64,000 bases of DNA. Origin: Peribacillus frigoritolerans (lineage in GTDB: Bacteria > Bacillota > Bacilli > Bacillales > Bacillaceae). The position numbers and the translations under genes are program-made. The first letter of the stretch is position 1. Every line of letters begins with the position of its first letter. The notes below the pieces were generated by a model, which did not search any database, had not been told where the DNA came from, and saw only the letters and a program-made list of their open reading frames with translations. Location: assembly GCF_004358755.1 (NCBI RefSeq), contig NZ_SMZY01000002.1, positions 124,001 to 188,000 on the forward strand, given 5' to 3'. Positions 18,568 to 27,640 of the stretch are shown in pieces.

Positions 18568-18594
18568 AAAAGGACGGGATGAACCCGTCCTTTT
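18568..18594. terminator. Bidirectional terminator between yktB and yktA
   Basis: AAAAGGACGGG and CCCGTCCTTTT form an 11-bp stem with a five-base loop between convergent genes. Confidence 0.87.
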
Positions 18595-18862
18595 ACATTT
18601 TGATTTGATCAGAATCGCTGCTTTCTCTGCTTTTTTTAATAGCACGGTAAGAAGAATACCCGCTCATTTCTTCAAAATCATCACAAAGATTTTTCTCTTC
18701 TGCTTTGCCCGGGACAATCTCCTTGAATCTCCGGTACGCTTTCATTAAGTCCTCCCGGCTGATCCCTTTCTCATATGCTTTTTCAATCGATTGGAAAAAT
18801 GCAATCACATCAATGATTTCATTTGTGCTCCAATCAGGCTGAATCGGATATTGATAATCCAT
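18593..18862 (-). CDS. yktA: UPF0223 family protein YktA
   Basis: An 89-residue protein with the UPF0223 signature [19 protein letters not shown] near the start and [20 protein letters not shown] in the middle. Length and place match B. subtilis YktA. Function unknown. Its start (ATG 18862) is 35 nt from the end of the first gene of the catabolic island, so this is the left junction of the insertion relative to the B. subtilis order. Confidence 0.92.
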   Translation of the reverse strand: MDYQYPIQPDWSTNEIIDVIAFFQSIEKAYEKGISREDLMKAYRRFKEIVPGKAEEKNLCDDFEEMSGYSSYRAIKKSRESSDSDQIKM

Positions 18863-18897
18863 TGTTCCTCACCTGCCTTTTCCTGTTGAGTGGTAAG

Positions 18898-19854
18898 TTA
18901 ACTCCACCTTAGTCTTATCCCGGAGGCCTCCGTTATCATCCTCGAAATAAGCTGTTCGACGCTTGGCACATCGCGGATTAAGCCTGTTACTTGTCCGGCC
19001 CATGCAAAACCATTGTCTATCATACCATCATATATGTATCTTTTGTTAGCATGTCCGCTAATATAATCTTTTAGCTTTTCATAATCAGCTTGTTTTTGCT
19101 CCATCTCCAATATTTTGGCTGTCCAAGGTCCCGCTAGAGCTCTTGCCGGCGCTCCAATACTGCGTTTAATGACAACCGTGTCGCGTTCTGAACTGTTTAC
19201 AAGGGCATGTTTGTATTCCGAATGAGCATGAACACACTCCTGTGTTGCAATAAACCTCGTCCCCATTTCAATTCCTTCTGCTCCAAGGCTAAGAGCAGCC
19301 ATAAGTCCCCTGCCATCACCAATCCCACCGGATGCAATAACAGGAATCGACACAGAATCAACTACTTGCGGAATTAATACGAACGTCCCCGTGTCATCTC
19401 TCCCCAGATGGCCTCCGCCTTCTTGTCCCACAACCATGACAGCGTCTGCTCCAAGCTCTTCCGCTTTCTCAGCCTGTCTTCTGGCAGCGACCAGAACAAG
19501 TTTTTTTACGTTTACCCCTTTTAATTGATCGAATATAGCGGAAGGATTGCCGCCTGTCATTGAAATAACCGGCACTTCTTCTTCAATTGCCACATCCAGC
19601 AAATCTGAATAGGGTCTGCCGTGCTGACCGACCGCGAAATTCACCCCAAACGGCTTAGCTGTTTTTTTGCGGACTTTTGCAATCTCTTCCCTAAGCAGTT
19701 CAGGTTCCCCTAGAGACATAGCAGTTATTTGCCCCAGCCCTCCTGCGTTTGATACAGCAGCTGCTAAATCTGAATAAGCAAGATAGGCAAGCCCTCCCTG
19801 AATGATCGGATATTGAATGTTTAGAAGCTCTGTAATTCTTGTCTCCCATTTCAT
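18898..19854 (-). CDS. YrpB-type NAD(P)H-dependent flavin oxidoreductase / nitronate monooxygenase family
   Basis: A 318-residue FMN TIM-barrel protein of the NMO/FabK-like family: YPIIQGGLAYLAYSDLAAAV, GGLGQITAM, FGVNFAVG, VVGQEGGGHLG with the conserved His, and the phosphate-binding VIASGGIGDGRGLMAALSLGA. Members include nitronate monooxygenases, enoyl reductases and many uncharacterised oxidoreductases; in a beta-oxidation island an acyl-CoA-related or detoxifying role is plausible but unproven. A terminator separates it from the hydrolase gene upstream, so it may have its own promoter. ATG at 19854 with a GGGGAAT ribosome site. Confidence 0.82.
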   Translation of the reverse strand: MKWETRITELLNIQYPIIQGGLAYLAYSDLAAAVSNAGGLGQITAMSLGEPELLREEIAKVRKKTAKPFGVNFAVGQHGRPYSDLLDVAIEEEVPVISMTGGNPSAIFDQLKGVNVKKLVLVAARRQAEKAEELGADAVMVVGQEGGGHLGRDDTGTFVLIPQVVDSVSIPVIASGGIGDGRGLMAALSLGAEGIEMGTRFIATQECVHAHSEYKHALVNSSERDTVVIKRSIGAPARALAGPWTAKILEMEQKQADYEKLKDYISGHANKRYIYDGMIDNGFAWAGQVTGLIRDVPSVEQLISRMITEASGIRLRWS

Positions 19855-19946
19855 GAAAATTCCCCTTTCGTTAATACATGAAAAATTCCTCTTTTATTCA
19901 AATTCTCTTTTTCTGATTCATCTCCTTTTTTAAATGAAATAAAAAA

Positions 19947-19964
19947 GGCAGCTGTCGCTGCCTC
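19947..19964 (-). terminator. Terminator after the phosphotriesterase-family gene
   Basis: Minus strand GGCAGC-GACA-GCTGCC followed by TTTTTT. Confidence 0.85.
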
Positions 19965-19970
19965 AAGTCA

Positions 19971-20972
19971 TCAAGAATTAATTTTTGCTTCCTGATGAAA
20001 AAACAGTTTTGAAGGATTGATCTCAAGCATCGTTCGGATGTTTTCTTCAGGCATTCCCTGTTTCCGCAGCTCCGGGATAATATTTTCAAAAAGGTGGGCA
20101 GGATGCCAGTTTTTCATTTTTTCCTGAATCACTTCAGGCAGAATTAGCGGCCTTCCCATCCAATGATTAACCGTGTCATGCGACAGCATGATTTGATCTG
20201 TATAGCCATGCGTTACTAATTTCAAAAGCGTTTTTATTCGTTCGTCATCAGTCGGAGCCCCAACCATGCCCTGAATGCCAAAGCGGTCAAATGCTATGAA
20301 TGCCCCTTTTTCCAATACCTTTAGGTGATAGTCTGTATCCGTATTGCCGCACATATGGCCAATCACAATTTTTTTAGGGTCACAGCCAAACTCCATTAAT
20401 AATTCGACTTGTTCTGGACCCATTGTTCCTTCCTGTGTATGAGTCAGGATGACCGTGCCTTCCTCGCGCTGCACCCGTGCAGCAGCTTTAAAGAACATTC
20501 GTTCATATTCAGTAATGACTCCTTTGCTTGAAGCAAGCTTGATAATGCCTGGCTTTATTCCGGTATTCCTGATTCCTTCTGTTATTTCTTTTTTAAACAT
20601 TTCATATATTTCTTCTTCAGCTGTACCGAGTCCCTGCCTGAATTTAAAATAGGGCGTTGCTCCTTCTCCCTCGTAATAAAACCCAGTTGCGCACACAATC
20701 TGAAGTCCTGTCCGTTCAGATATTTCCTTCAATAGCTCAGGGTTTCTGCCGCATTCGTTCGGTGTTGGATCGACTACTGTGTCAACCCCGAAACTCATGA
20801 GCTGCAGCGCAATGGTAATCCCTGTCTCAAGGGCATCCTGTTCATCAAATCCTCCCAGGGAGTCATCGCCGTGGAAACCCGGATAGCCAAACACAAAGTG
20901 TTCATGAATTAACGTTTTCCCGAGCAGATCCGCTTCTATTGGTCCAGTTACTGTTTCAACCGTATGCTTCAT
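19971..20972 (-). CDS. Phosphotriesterase-family (PTE/PLL) metal hydrolase
   Basis: A 333-residue amidohydrolase of the PTE homology family with an intact binuclear metal site: HEH (LIHEHFVFG, about 24), a carbamylatable Lys in GIIKLASSKG, His in ILTHTQEGT and VIGHMCGN, and the Asp of MLSHDTVNH. The family contains phosphotriesterases and many lactonases; in a CoA catabolic setting the lactonase reading is the more natural, giving a hydroxy acid for the adjacent acyl-CoA ligase. It follows that ligase by 4 nt, clearly the same operon. True substrate unknown. No signal peptide, so it acts in the cytosol. Confidence 0.85.
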   Translation of the reverse strand: MKHTVETVTGPIEADLLGKTLIHEHFVFGYPGFHGDDSLGGFDEQDALETGITIALQLMSFGVDTVVDPTPNECGRNPELLKEISERTGLQIVCATGFYYEGEGATPYFKFRQGLGTAEEEIYEMFKKEITEGIRNTGIKPGIIKLASSKGVITEYERMFFKAAARVQREEGTVILTHTQEGTMGPEQVELLMEFGCDPKKIVIGHMCGNTDTDYHLKVLEKGAFIAFDRFGIQGMVGAPTDDERIKTLLKLVTHGYTDQIMLSHDTVNHWMGRPLILPEVIQEKMKNWHPAHLFENIIPELRKQGMPEENIRTMLEINPSKLFFHQEAKINS

Positions 20973-20976
20973 CCTC

Positions 20977-22653
20977 TCACCCCACTACCTTTTGTTTTTC
21001 TTCTTCCTGAAGCTTTCTCCAAAGCAGTTTGCCGCTTGATGTCATTGGCAGGCTTTCTCTGAATTCAATGTGCCGCGGATATTTATAAGCGGCCATTCTT
21101 TCTTTTGACCAGTTCACAATTTCTTCTGCATCAATTTTCCCTTCAAAGTCTTTATTTAAAATAATGAACGCTTTAACGGTTTCACCGCGTCTTTCATCAG
21201 GAACCCCCACGACGCACGCCTGCTGTACGGCTGGATGCTGATACAGAACACCTTCAATTTCTGTCGGCCATACTTTAAATCCTGATGCGTTGATCATTCG
21301 TTTGACACGGTCCACAATAAAGTAGTAGCCCTCCTCATCACGTTTGCCGATATCACCTGTTCTGAAAAACTTCTTGCCCTCAATATGAATAAAAGATTTT
21401 TCATTTTCCTCTTCACGATTAAAATAGCCCAGGAAAATCTGCGGACCTGAAACAACGATTTCTCCTTCCTGCCCAGTTCCAAGCTCTGTCAGATGAACAG
21501 GATCGATCACTCTTGCATCCACATCGAAAGAAGGAATTCCCAGACATTGCAGCTTCGAACGGTCTGGCGGATTGAAATGAGTCTGGGCAATGGTTTCAGA
21601 CAGTCCATATCCTTCAATAAACTTGAGACCTGTCAGTTTATAAAGCTTTTCTCCTACAGCAGCAGGAAGAGCTGCTCCGCCTCCTGCTAAGTTCATTAAG
21701 GAAGACATATCTTCTTTTACTAGCGCAGGATTTGCTAAAAAGTCAATCAGCATTGTGCTGATGTTAATCCAGTGTGTCACTTTTAAATCACGAATGACTT
21801 TCCTTGCATATTCTCTGTCCCATCTAGTCATCATTACGACTGTTGCTCCTGAAAGAATCGGGATATGCATGCTGTGAACCATCCCTGTCACATGAAAAAG
21901 AGGCAAGGTTGCTAAGCAGATGGCATCAGAAGTGGCATTCAGCCAGTGGTAGCCCCCAAACGTATTGGCCTGAACAGTCCGATGTGTATGCATGCAACCT
22001 TTTGGCAATCCGGTAGTGCCGGAAGTGTAAGGCAATACAGCCAAATCATCTGCAAGAGCGGTCATTTCAGATGGGGAAAATAAACCCTGCACGGCATCTT
22101 TCCAAAGATATTGATTTAAAACTTCTTCTGCACCTCTTTTAACTTCCTCCGGAATATCATCTTCAAGCGATTTCGGTGGAAGATAATCAGAGTAAGCAGC
22201 TATAATGACATTTTTCAGTGCAGTTGAATCTACAACAGGCTCTATCCGTTCGAACAGCTCAATTCCGATAATACCTGTCTTCATCTGACAGTCATGAATA
22301 TAAAACCTTAGCTCCTCTGCCGTATTCATCGGATTAATCGGAACAACAACCGCCCCCGCTCTAAGAATGGCATAATAGCCGATGACAAACTGAGGGGAAT
22401 TTTGGACGAACAAAAGAACATTTTCACCGCGCGTGACGGCTAATTTCTTTTCCAGGAACCCTGCGAGTGCATCAACTTCGCGCAGAAGCTGCCTGTATGT
22501 AATTTCAGCACCATAATAATAAATGGCTGTTTTATCAGGGTATCTCCTCGCCGAAATTTCCAGGTTGTCATAAAGCGTCGTTTCAGGAACTGTTAACGTA
22601 TACGGCACTCTTACCGGCCAATGTTCAAAATGAGATTGAATCATCGTTATCAC
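20977..22653 (-). CDS. AMP-forming acyl-CoA ligase
   Basis: A 558-residue acyl/aryl-CoA synthetase of the ANL superfamily. Motifs: P-loop YTSGTTGLPKGCMHTH (A3, about 210), GYGLSETIAQTHFNPP (A5), TGDIGKRDEEGYYFIVDR (A7/A8) and the C-terminal catalytic Lys in SSGKLLWRKL. It activates a carboxylic acid to the CoA thioester; chain type is not predictable. GTG at 22653 and ATG at 22644 both have AGGAG/GAGGTG sites; either may be used. Forms an operon with the PTE-family hydrolase and follows the ABC importer operon, suggesting that imported or ring-opened acid is its substrate. Confidence 0.9.
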   Translation of the reverse strand: MITMIQSHFEHWPVRVPYTLTVPETTLYDNLEISARRYPDKTAIYYYGAEITYRQLLREVDALAGFLEKKLAVTRGENVLLFVQNSPQFVIGYYAILRAGAVVVPINPMNTAEELRFYIHDCQMKTGIIGIELFERIEPVVDSTALKNVIIAAYSDYLPPKSLEDDIPEEVKRGAEEVLNQYLWKDAVQGLFSPSEMTALADDLAVLPYTSGTTGLPKGCMHTHRTVQANTFGGYHWLNATSDAICLATLPLFHVTGMVHSMHIPILSGATVVMMTRWDREYARKVIRDLKVTHWINISTMLIDFLANPALVKEDMSSLMNLAGGGAALPAAVGEKLYKLTGLKFIEGYGLSETIAQTHFNPPDRSKLQCLGIPSFDVDARVIDPVHLTELGTGQEGEIVVSGPQIFLGYFNREEENEKSFIHIEGKKFFRTGDIGKRDEEGYYFIVDRVKRMINASGFKVWPTEIEGVLYQHPAVQQACVVGVPDERRGETVKAFIILNKDFEGKIDAEEIVNWSKERMAAYKYPRHIEFRESLPMTSSGKLLWRKLQEEEKQKVVG

Positions 22654-22669
22654 ACCTCTTCTCCTTTAT

Positions 22670-22685
22670 TTGTAACGCTTACAAG
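22670..22685. promoter_or_regulatory. Cre-like inverted repeat before the acyl-CoA ligase
   Basis: TTGTAA and TTACAA flank CGC, 17 nt upstream of the ligase start. It reads like a symmetric CcpA site (TGTAAGCG core) lacking one centre base, so CcpA control is possible but below a confident match. Confidence 0.35.
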
Positions 22686-22761
22686 TAATTTCTAACTTTT
22701 CTGATAAATACCTTTTACTAATTAAAATATTTTTAAAAATTCTGATCGCGGTAATGAAATA

Positions 22762-22788
22762 GAGTTTCCCGAAATAACCGGGAAACTC
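22762..22788 (-). terminator. Terminator of the Liv ABC operon
   Basis: GAGTTTCCCG and CGGGAAACTC form a perfect 10-bp stem with a 7-nt loop directly after the substrate-binding protein gene; the T run on the minus strand is weak. Confidence 0.7.
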
Positions 22789-22794
22789 CAGCTA

Positions 22795-23976
22795 TTATTT
22801 TTTGATATTGACAAGCTTTCCATCTTCTACGGCATAAATAGAAGTTTTCCAGTCAAATCCATTGTTTTCAATGCCTGTTAAATGCCAGACCATCTGCTCG
22901 CCTTCTAGGTTTTTAATCCCTTCTTCCATGTTTTCCATGATTTTAGCCGGATCTGAGACTGTTCCTGCAGCCTGCATGGCTTTTACAGCTACGTGCAGAG
23001 CCTGATAGTTAAACGCACTCTCTGCAGTAGGAATCCCGTCACTCACTTCTGCATATTTATCAACAAATGCCTGTCCGCCAGATGCGTCACTTTCTTTAAT
23101 AGGAAGCGTCCCAATCGCACCTTCCAGCATCTCATATCCGCCTAACACCGGCTCCATTTCTTCAAATTTCGCCTGATCCATCACCATAATTCCCCCTTTA
23201 AAACCAAGCTCTCTTGCCTGCTTGATTAGAAGAGCCGTTGGCTGAGATGGCCCGCCGACAAATAGAACGTCCGGCTTTTCTTTTAAGGCATTTGTCATGA
23301 TTGTGAAGAAGTCTGTTTCTTTGCTGAAATCGACTGAGCCGTCAAACACGATTTCCCCGCCTTTTTTTTCCCAAACAGGCTTAATGGTATCGGTCCAATC
23401 TTTTCCGTATTGAGTAGCTGTAGGTATTAAAGCAAGCTTCTTCCCAAAACGCTCCATTTGATAGTCTGCAAACGGCTCTGGATAGGCATCATAAGCCGGA
23501 GGAATGCTCAAGGTAAGCTTATTTCCCTGTTCCTGAATTTTAGGCTCACTCGTATAGGCGCCGATAATGAAATTTTCCTGTTCATTAAATACTTGTGTTG
23601 CAAAAACCCCTCCGCTGTGCGGAACAAAAACGATTGGAGTCTTGTTTTCCTGCACAAGTCTCCGTGCGTTTGTACCTGTTTCATTCGGGAGATATTTGTC
23701 ATCAAGGGAAACTATTTTCACTTTGTATTTTTTCCCGTCTACTTCAAAACCATCTTTATTAATTTCATCTGCAGCCATCGTTAAACCCCTTAATGTATTT
23801 TCCCCGTAAAATGCCGCAGGGCCTGAAAGAGGACCGCTAAAACCGATATTGACTGTTCCGTCTTTTGAACCTGATTCTCCCGAAGCCGTTGACGATTCAC
23901 TTGAATTGCAGGCTGTGAGTCCGAATAAAGAAATAGACAATCCAAGAACAAGACCCATTTTTTTCAGCGATATCAC
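22795..23976 (-). CDS. livK: Liv-type ABC transporter substrate-binding lipoprotein
   Basis: A type I periplasmic-binding-fold lipoprotein that delivers ligand to the LivHMGF permease. From the chosen GTG start (393 residues) the signal peptide runs to LFGLTAC, with Cys23 as lipid anchor. The mature part has NIGFSGPLSGPAAFYGENTL, the ligand-site FVPHSGGVFATQ, and ALIPTATQYGKDW, as in branched-chain amino acid or aromatic acid binding proteins. The frame is open to 24030 but GGGGG lies just ahead of GTG 23976. Last gene of the transporter operon. Ligand unknown; the surrounding CoA genes favour a carboxylic acid rather than leucine. Confidence 0.88.
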   Translation of the reverse strand: MISLKKMGLVLGLSISLFGLTACNSSESSTASGESGSKDGTVNIGFSGPLSGPAAFYGENTLRGLTMAADEINKDGFEVDGKKYKVKIVSLDDKYLPNETGTNARRLVQENKTPIVFVPHSGGVFATQVFNEQENFIIGAYTSEPKIQEQGNKLTLSIPPAYDAYPEPFADYQMERFGKKLALIPTATQYGKDWTDTIKPVWEKKGGEIVFDGSVDFSKETDFFTIMTNALKEKPDVLFVGGPSQPTALLIKQARELGFKGGIMVMDQAKFEEMEPVLGGYEMLEGAIGTLPIKESDASGGQAFVDKYAEVSDGIPTAESAFNYQALHVAVKAMQAAGTVSDPAKIMENMEEGIKNLEGEQMVWHLTGIENNGFDWKTSIYAVEDGKLVNIKK

Positions 23977-24026
23977 ATTGATTCCCCCTATTTTTTTGCT
24001 TGCCTTCTTCAGACTGAAGGCTATGA

Positions 24027-24740
24027 TCATGCGCCTATGTAAGCACGCTTAATCTCTTCGTTATCAAACAGTTCATCTCTTGAGCCTTCCATTACAAGCT
24101 GTCCGCTTTCCATGACATATCCTCTTGAAGAGATGGAGAGAGCCGCATGCGCATTTTGTTCCGCAAGCATTATGGTGGTGCCGTTTTTATGGATTTCCTC
24201 TATGACTTTGAACATTTGGTCAACGATAAGCGGTGCAAGTCCAAGCGACGGCTCATCGAGGAGGAGGATTTTCGGGTGGGACATGAGAGCCCGCCCGATC
24301 GCTAGCATCTGCTGCTGTCCTCCGCTTAAAGAGCCTGCTGCATCTTTTCTTTTATCAAATAAAATCGGGAATAACGCATAAATCTCATCGAGCCGCTTTT
24401 TCACCATTTCTTTTTCTTTGCGGTGGCTGTAGCTGCCCATTTTCAAGTTTTCGTAAACGGACATTTCCGGAAACAGCTTTCTTCCCTCCGCACACTGGAC
24501 AATTCCGGATCTGACCAGCTTATGAGGAGGTTTGTTCTGGATTTCTGATTCATCAAATAAGATTTGTCCTCCTGAAACTTTATTCAGTCCTGAGATCGTG
24601 TTGAATAAAGTGCTTTTCCCTGCGCCATTTGCACCTAATATCGTAACCAGCTCGCCCTGTCCGATCTCCATCGAAACATTTTTAAGCGCCTGATAGCGGC
24701 CGTAATAAACATCAATATGTTGCAGCTTCAGCATAGGCAT
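24027..24740 (-). CDS. livF: Branched-chain-type ABC transporter ATPase LivF
   Basis: A 237-residue ATPase of the LivF subfamily: Walker A GANGAGKS, Q-loop, signature LSGGQQQMLAIGRALM, Walker B ILLLDEPSLGLAP and switch His (AEQNAHAAL). It energises uptake together with LivG. Its start overlaps the livG end by 29 nt (or 23 if the internal ATG at 24734 is used), and its end overlaps the long frame of the binding protein, consistent with a tight operon. Confidence 0.93.
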   Translation of the reverse strand: MPMLKLQHIDVYYGRYQALKNVSMEIGQGELVTILGANGAGKSTLFNTISGLNKVSGGQILFDESEIQNKPPHKLVRSGIVQCAEGRKLFPEMSVYENLKMGSYSHRKEKEMVKKRLDEIYALFPILFDKRKDAAGSLSGGQQQMLAIGRALMSHPKILLLDEPSLGLAPLIVDQMFKVIEEIHKNGTTIMLAEQNAHAALSISSRGYVMESGQLVMEGSRDELFDNEEIKRAYIGA

Positions 24741-25491
24741 GTCCTCCTAAATAGGCTTCGATGACATTTGGATCCGACTGAATATCCCGCGGCAGACCTT
24801 CAGCAATTTTTTTTCCGTGATTCAGGACCATGACTTTATCAGCAAGACTCATGACCATCTTCACCTTATGTTCGATGAAACAGACGGTATAGCCGTGGTT
24901 TTTCAGCTTAAGTATGAGCTCTGACAAACCATCCGTCTCATCAGGGTTCACACCAGCCGCCGGCTCATCCAGCAGCACGATCTTCGGTTCAGTGGCAAGC
25001 GCAAGCGCTATGGCAACCCTCTTTTGCGATTCCTGGGTAATGGAGGATGCTACTTCTCCTGCCAAATGCTCAATTCCGCAGAAAGATAAAGCCTCCATTG
25101 CTTTGTCATAACATGCTTTTTGTTCTGTTTTTTCCCTCCTGCTGTTAAAAATGCCGTCAAACAGATGGGCTTTCGTCCGAAGGCGGTAGCCGATCAGAAC
25201 ATTGTCAATAACGGTTGAATCTGAAAACAAATTCGTCGTCTGAAACGTCCTGCCGATTCCGAGCTTTGCCATTTTTGCCGGTTTGGCTTTTGTTACATCA
25301 TTTCCTTCAAAGTGAATGCTTCCCGACGTAGGAGAATGAAAGCCGCTGATCAAGTTCAGAAATGTGGATTTCCCTGCTCCATTCGGCCCGATAATGGCGG
25401 TAATCTTGCCTTGTTCAATCCCAAGGTCAACGTGATTCACAGCCGTTAGACCGCCAAAGGATTTCGTCAATTGATTTATCTCGATCAGCAT
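24712..25491 (-). CDS. livG: Branched-chain-type ABC transporter ATPase LivG
   Basis: A 259-residue ATPase with Walker A GPNGAGKS, Walker B IVLLDEPAAGVNP and the LivG-type long insertion (LIGYRLRTKAHLFDG). The signature motif region reads SSITQESQKRVAIALALATEP, which is diverged from the usual LSYGQQR; the motif change is unusual and noted in the findings. The start overlaps the livM stop by one base. Confidence 0.9.
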   Translation of the reverse strand: MLIEINQLTKSFGGLTAVNHVDLGIEQGKITAIIGPNGAGKSTFLNLISGFHSPTSGSIHFEGNDVTKAKPAKMAKLGIGRTFQTTNLFSDSTVIDNVLIGYRLRTKAHLFDGIFNSRREKTEQKACYDKAMEALSFCGIEHLAGEVASSITQESQKRVAIALALATEPKIVLLDEPAAGVNPDETDGLSELILKLKNHGYTVCFIEHKVKMVMSLADKVMVLNHGKKIAEGLPRDIQSDPNVIEAYLGGHAYAEAATY

Positions 25492-26471
25492 CAGCCTGCC
25501 TCCTTCACTTTCTCTTTTACCGGTGCTGTCCTGCGGCTGGTAAGATACGTTTTCACAGAATGATAACTGCCGACAAGTCCTTTCGGATAAAAAAGCATGA
25601 TCAGCACAACAATCGGACCGAAAATCAGCATTCTGTACTCTTCTAAAAATTGAAGAGATTGTGTGACCGATACGATTAAAAATGTGCCAAGAATCGGCCC
25701 TGTCATTGTTCCAATCCCTCCGACAAGCAAATACATCAGCATTTCAAACGTAACTGTGATGGCTGAAATGTCCGGGCCGAGAAAACGGATAAATCCTGCA
25801 TAAAGCACGCCGGCGAGCCCTGCAAAAAAGGCAGACAGGACAAATGACAGCAGTTGATTTTTCATAATATTGATGCCGATTGTTTTTGAAAGATCTTCAC
25901 TTCCGCGAATCGCCTGCAGTGTTCTACCAAAAAGGGAATCTTTCATTCTTTTCACAACAAAAATCGTTCCAAGCAGGAATACCAGAATGAAGTAATATTG
26001 AGATTCGATTGTCTCAAACGTAATCGGCCCGATTGGTGACGGAACTGGAATGCCAATAAGACCTCTGACTCCCCCTGTCACCTCATCCCACTTATCAATG
26101 GTTAAATAAATAATGAAACCGACACACATCGTGTATATAGCAAAAAAGTGATGTCTCGTTCTCAGCGCGATCAAACCAATCAAGAAACTCAATGCTACAG
26201 TAACAGCCAAAGCAGCAACAAAAGCCAGCCAGAAATTCAGTTGATAGGTTGCCGTCAATATCCCGAGGGTATATGCCCCGCAGGCAAAAAAACCGGCGTG
26301 TGCAAGGGAGAGCTGCCCTGTAAATCCAGAGATGATATTTAATCCGTAAACCGCTATCGACCAAATCATGACGAGAATGATGATTTGCTTGTGATAGTGA
26401 TTTTGAGACATCAGCGGGAACAAGACGGTGATCAGCAGGATCCCAAGCAGCACAAGTCTTTGAATCTTCAT
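25491..26471 (-). CDS. livM: Branched-chain-type ABC transporter permease LivM
   Basis: A 326-residue inner-membrane permease with about eight hydrophobic helices. The LivM hallmark GLNIISGFTGQLSLAHAGFF is present at about 43-62, and GPILGTFLIV near the C terminus. Its ATG overlaps the livH stop by four bases. The C-terminal tail is basic. Confidence 0.93.
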   Translation of the reverse strand: MKIQRLVLLGILLITVLFPLMSQNHYHKQIIILVMIWSIAVYGLNIISGFTGQLSLAHAGFFACGAYTLGILTATYQLNFWLAFVAALAVTVALSFLIGLIALRTRHHFFAIYTMCVGFIIYLTIDKWDEVTGGVRGLIGIPVPSPIGPITFETIESQYYFILVFLLGTIFVVKRMKDSLFGRTLQAIRGSEDLSKTIGINIMKNQLLSFVLSAFFAGLAGVLYAGFIRFLGPDISAITVTFEMLMYLLVGGIGTMTGPILGTFLIVSVTQSLQFLEEYRMLIFGPIVVLIMLFYPKGLVGSYHSVKTYLTSRRTAPVKEKVKEAG

Positions 26472-27334
26472 GTGCGCGCCCCCTTTGAAAATAATCCTGT
26501 TGGTTTTATGGTTAAAATAGCCACTAAGAGAAGAAAAGCTATCATATCTTTATAATCATTTGATAAATAGGTAGCACCAAGGCTTTCCGTTAACCCAAGG
26601 AGAAAGCCTCCGACAATCGCCCCTGGTATGCTCCCCATGCCTCCGATAATAATGATGACAAAAGCTTTCATAATAACGAGACTCCCCATCGTCGGAAAGA
26701 CAAGATTAATAGGGGAAGCAAGCGTTGCGGCTGCAGAAGCAAGACCTGCTGCAATGGCGAATGTAAGCATGGCAACCATATTTGCATTTATTCCTACTAA
26801 AAACGCTCCTTCCCTATTTTGCGACATCGCTACAATCGAGGCGCCTGTCATAGTTTTTGTCAGGAAAAAATGAAGAGCAAGCATTAATAAGATGGAAGAT
26901 ACAACAATCAATATCCGCTGCTGGGTCAGTGTCAACCCGAAAATGTCCACCACTCCTGAAAAAGGAGTTGGCATTTGTTTATAATCAGTGCCCCAAATTA
27001 AATGAGCCAATGCTTCGAAAAAGAGCATAAGTCCAATGGCCGCAACCATCACCCTCATCGGGTTCACATTCCCCAGGAATTTGAACACAAACTGTTCGCA
27101 TAAAATCCCTAATACAGCCACAATGAAAATCGACAGGATCATGGCAATCCAATAATTGATGCCGTACTGTGTCATAAACAGCAGGCTTACATAGGCTCCG
27201 ATTGTATAAAAGGATCCGTGAGCGAAATTAGGGATATGAAGAATGCCAAAAACGAGCGTCAAACCTAAGGCAACCAGACTGTAAACGCTTCCAATTGTGA
27301 TTCCGTTAAATAATTGCTGAAGTAATAGTTCCAT
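26468..27334 (-). CDS. livH: Branched-chain-type ABC transporter permease LivH
   Basis: A 288-residue permease opening with LFNGITIGSVYSLVALGLTLVFG and IPNFAHGSFY, the LivH signature, then GGMGSIPGAIVGGFLLGL, the coupling-helix region contacting the ATPase. First gene of the transporter operon (order H-M-G-F-K). ATG at 27334 follows GGGGG. Promoter presumably in the preceding 300-nt gap. Confidence 0.93.
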   Translation of the reverse strand: MELLLQQLFNGITIGSVYSLVALGLTLVFGILHIPNFAHGSFYTIGAYVSLLFMTQYGINYWIAMILSIFIVAVLGILCEQFVFKFLGNVNPMRVMVAAIGLMLFFEALAHLIWGTDYKQMPTPFSGVVDIFGLTLTQQRILIVVSSILLMLALHFFLTKTMTGASIVAMSQNREGAFLVGINANMVAMLTFAIAAGLASAAATLASPINLVFPTMGSLVIMKAFVIIIIGGMGSIPGAIVGGFLLGLTESLGATYLSNDYKDMIAFLLLVAILTIKPTGLFSKGART

Positions 27335-27640
27335 AGCGGGCCCCCTTACTTTTTTTGTATCTGAAAATAAACAAATAGTTGAATAGAAACGTTCGTTTTT
27401 AAGTAATTAAGAAGTCTGTATGAATAAGAAGTGTATTTTTCAGTATATAGGCGGAATTAGTAGAAGGATCTGCAGAATGTAATGGATAAAAATGTGGCCC
27501 GCTTCAAACCCGGCAGGGCCACTATTTATTTAGAAAAAACAACTGAATATTGCTCATTGTTGACAAGCGGAAGCGTACAAATCTTTAGCCAAACCTGGAC
27601 ATTTCTGCCGGAGTATAACAGCCGATTCCGCTCTTCTTAT
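27335..27640. other. Intergenic region with terminator and an AAACG-TT-CGTTT inverted repeat
   Basis: The gap ahead of livH holds the terminator of the upstream operon (27494-27522) and a 5-bp inverted repeat AAACG/CGTTT at 27387-27398 about 55 nt before the livH start. The latter resembles a TetR-type operator core but differs from the palindrome at the two beta-oxidation promoters. No gene is seen. Confidence 0.5.
27494..27522 (-). terminator. Terminator of the hbd-to-qor operon
   Basis: GTGGCCC and GGGCCAC, 7-bp stem with a 15-nt loop, followed by ATTTTTAT on the minus strand. Confidence 0.75.
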
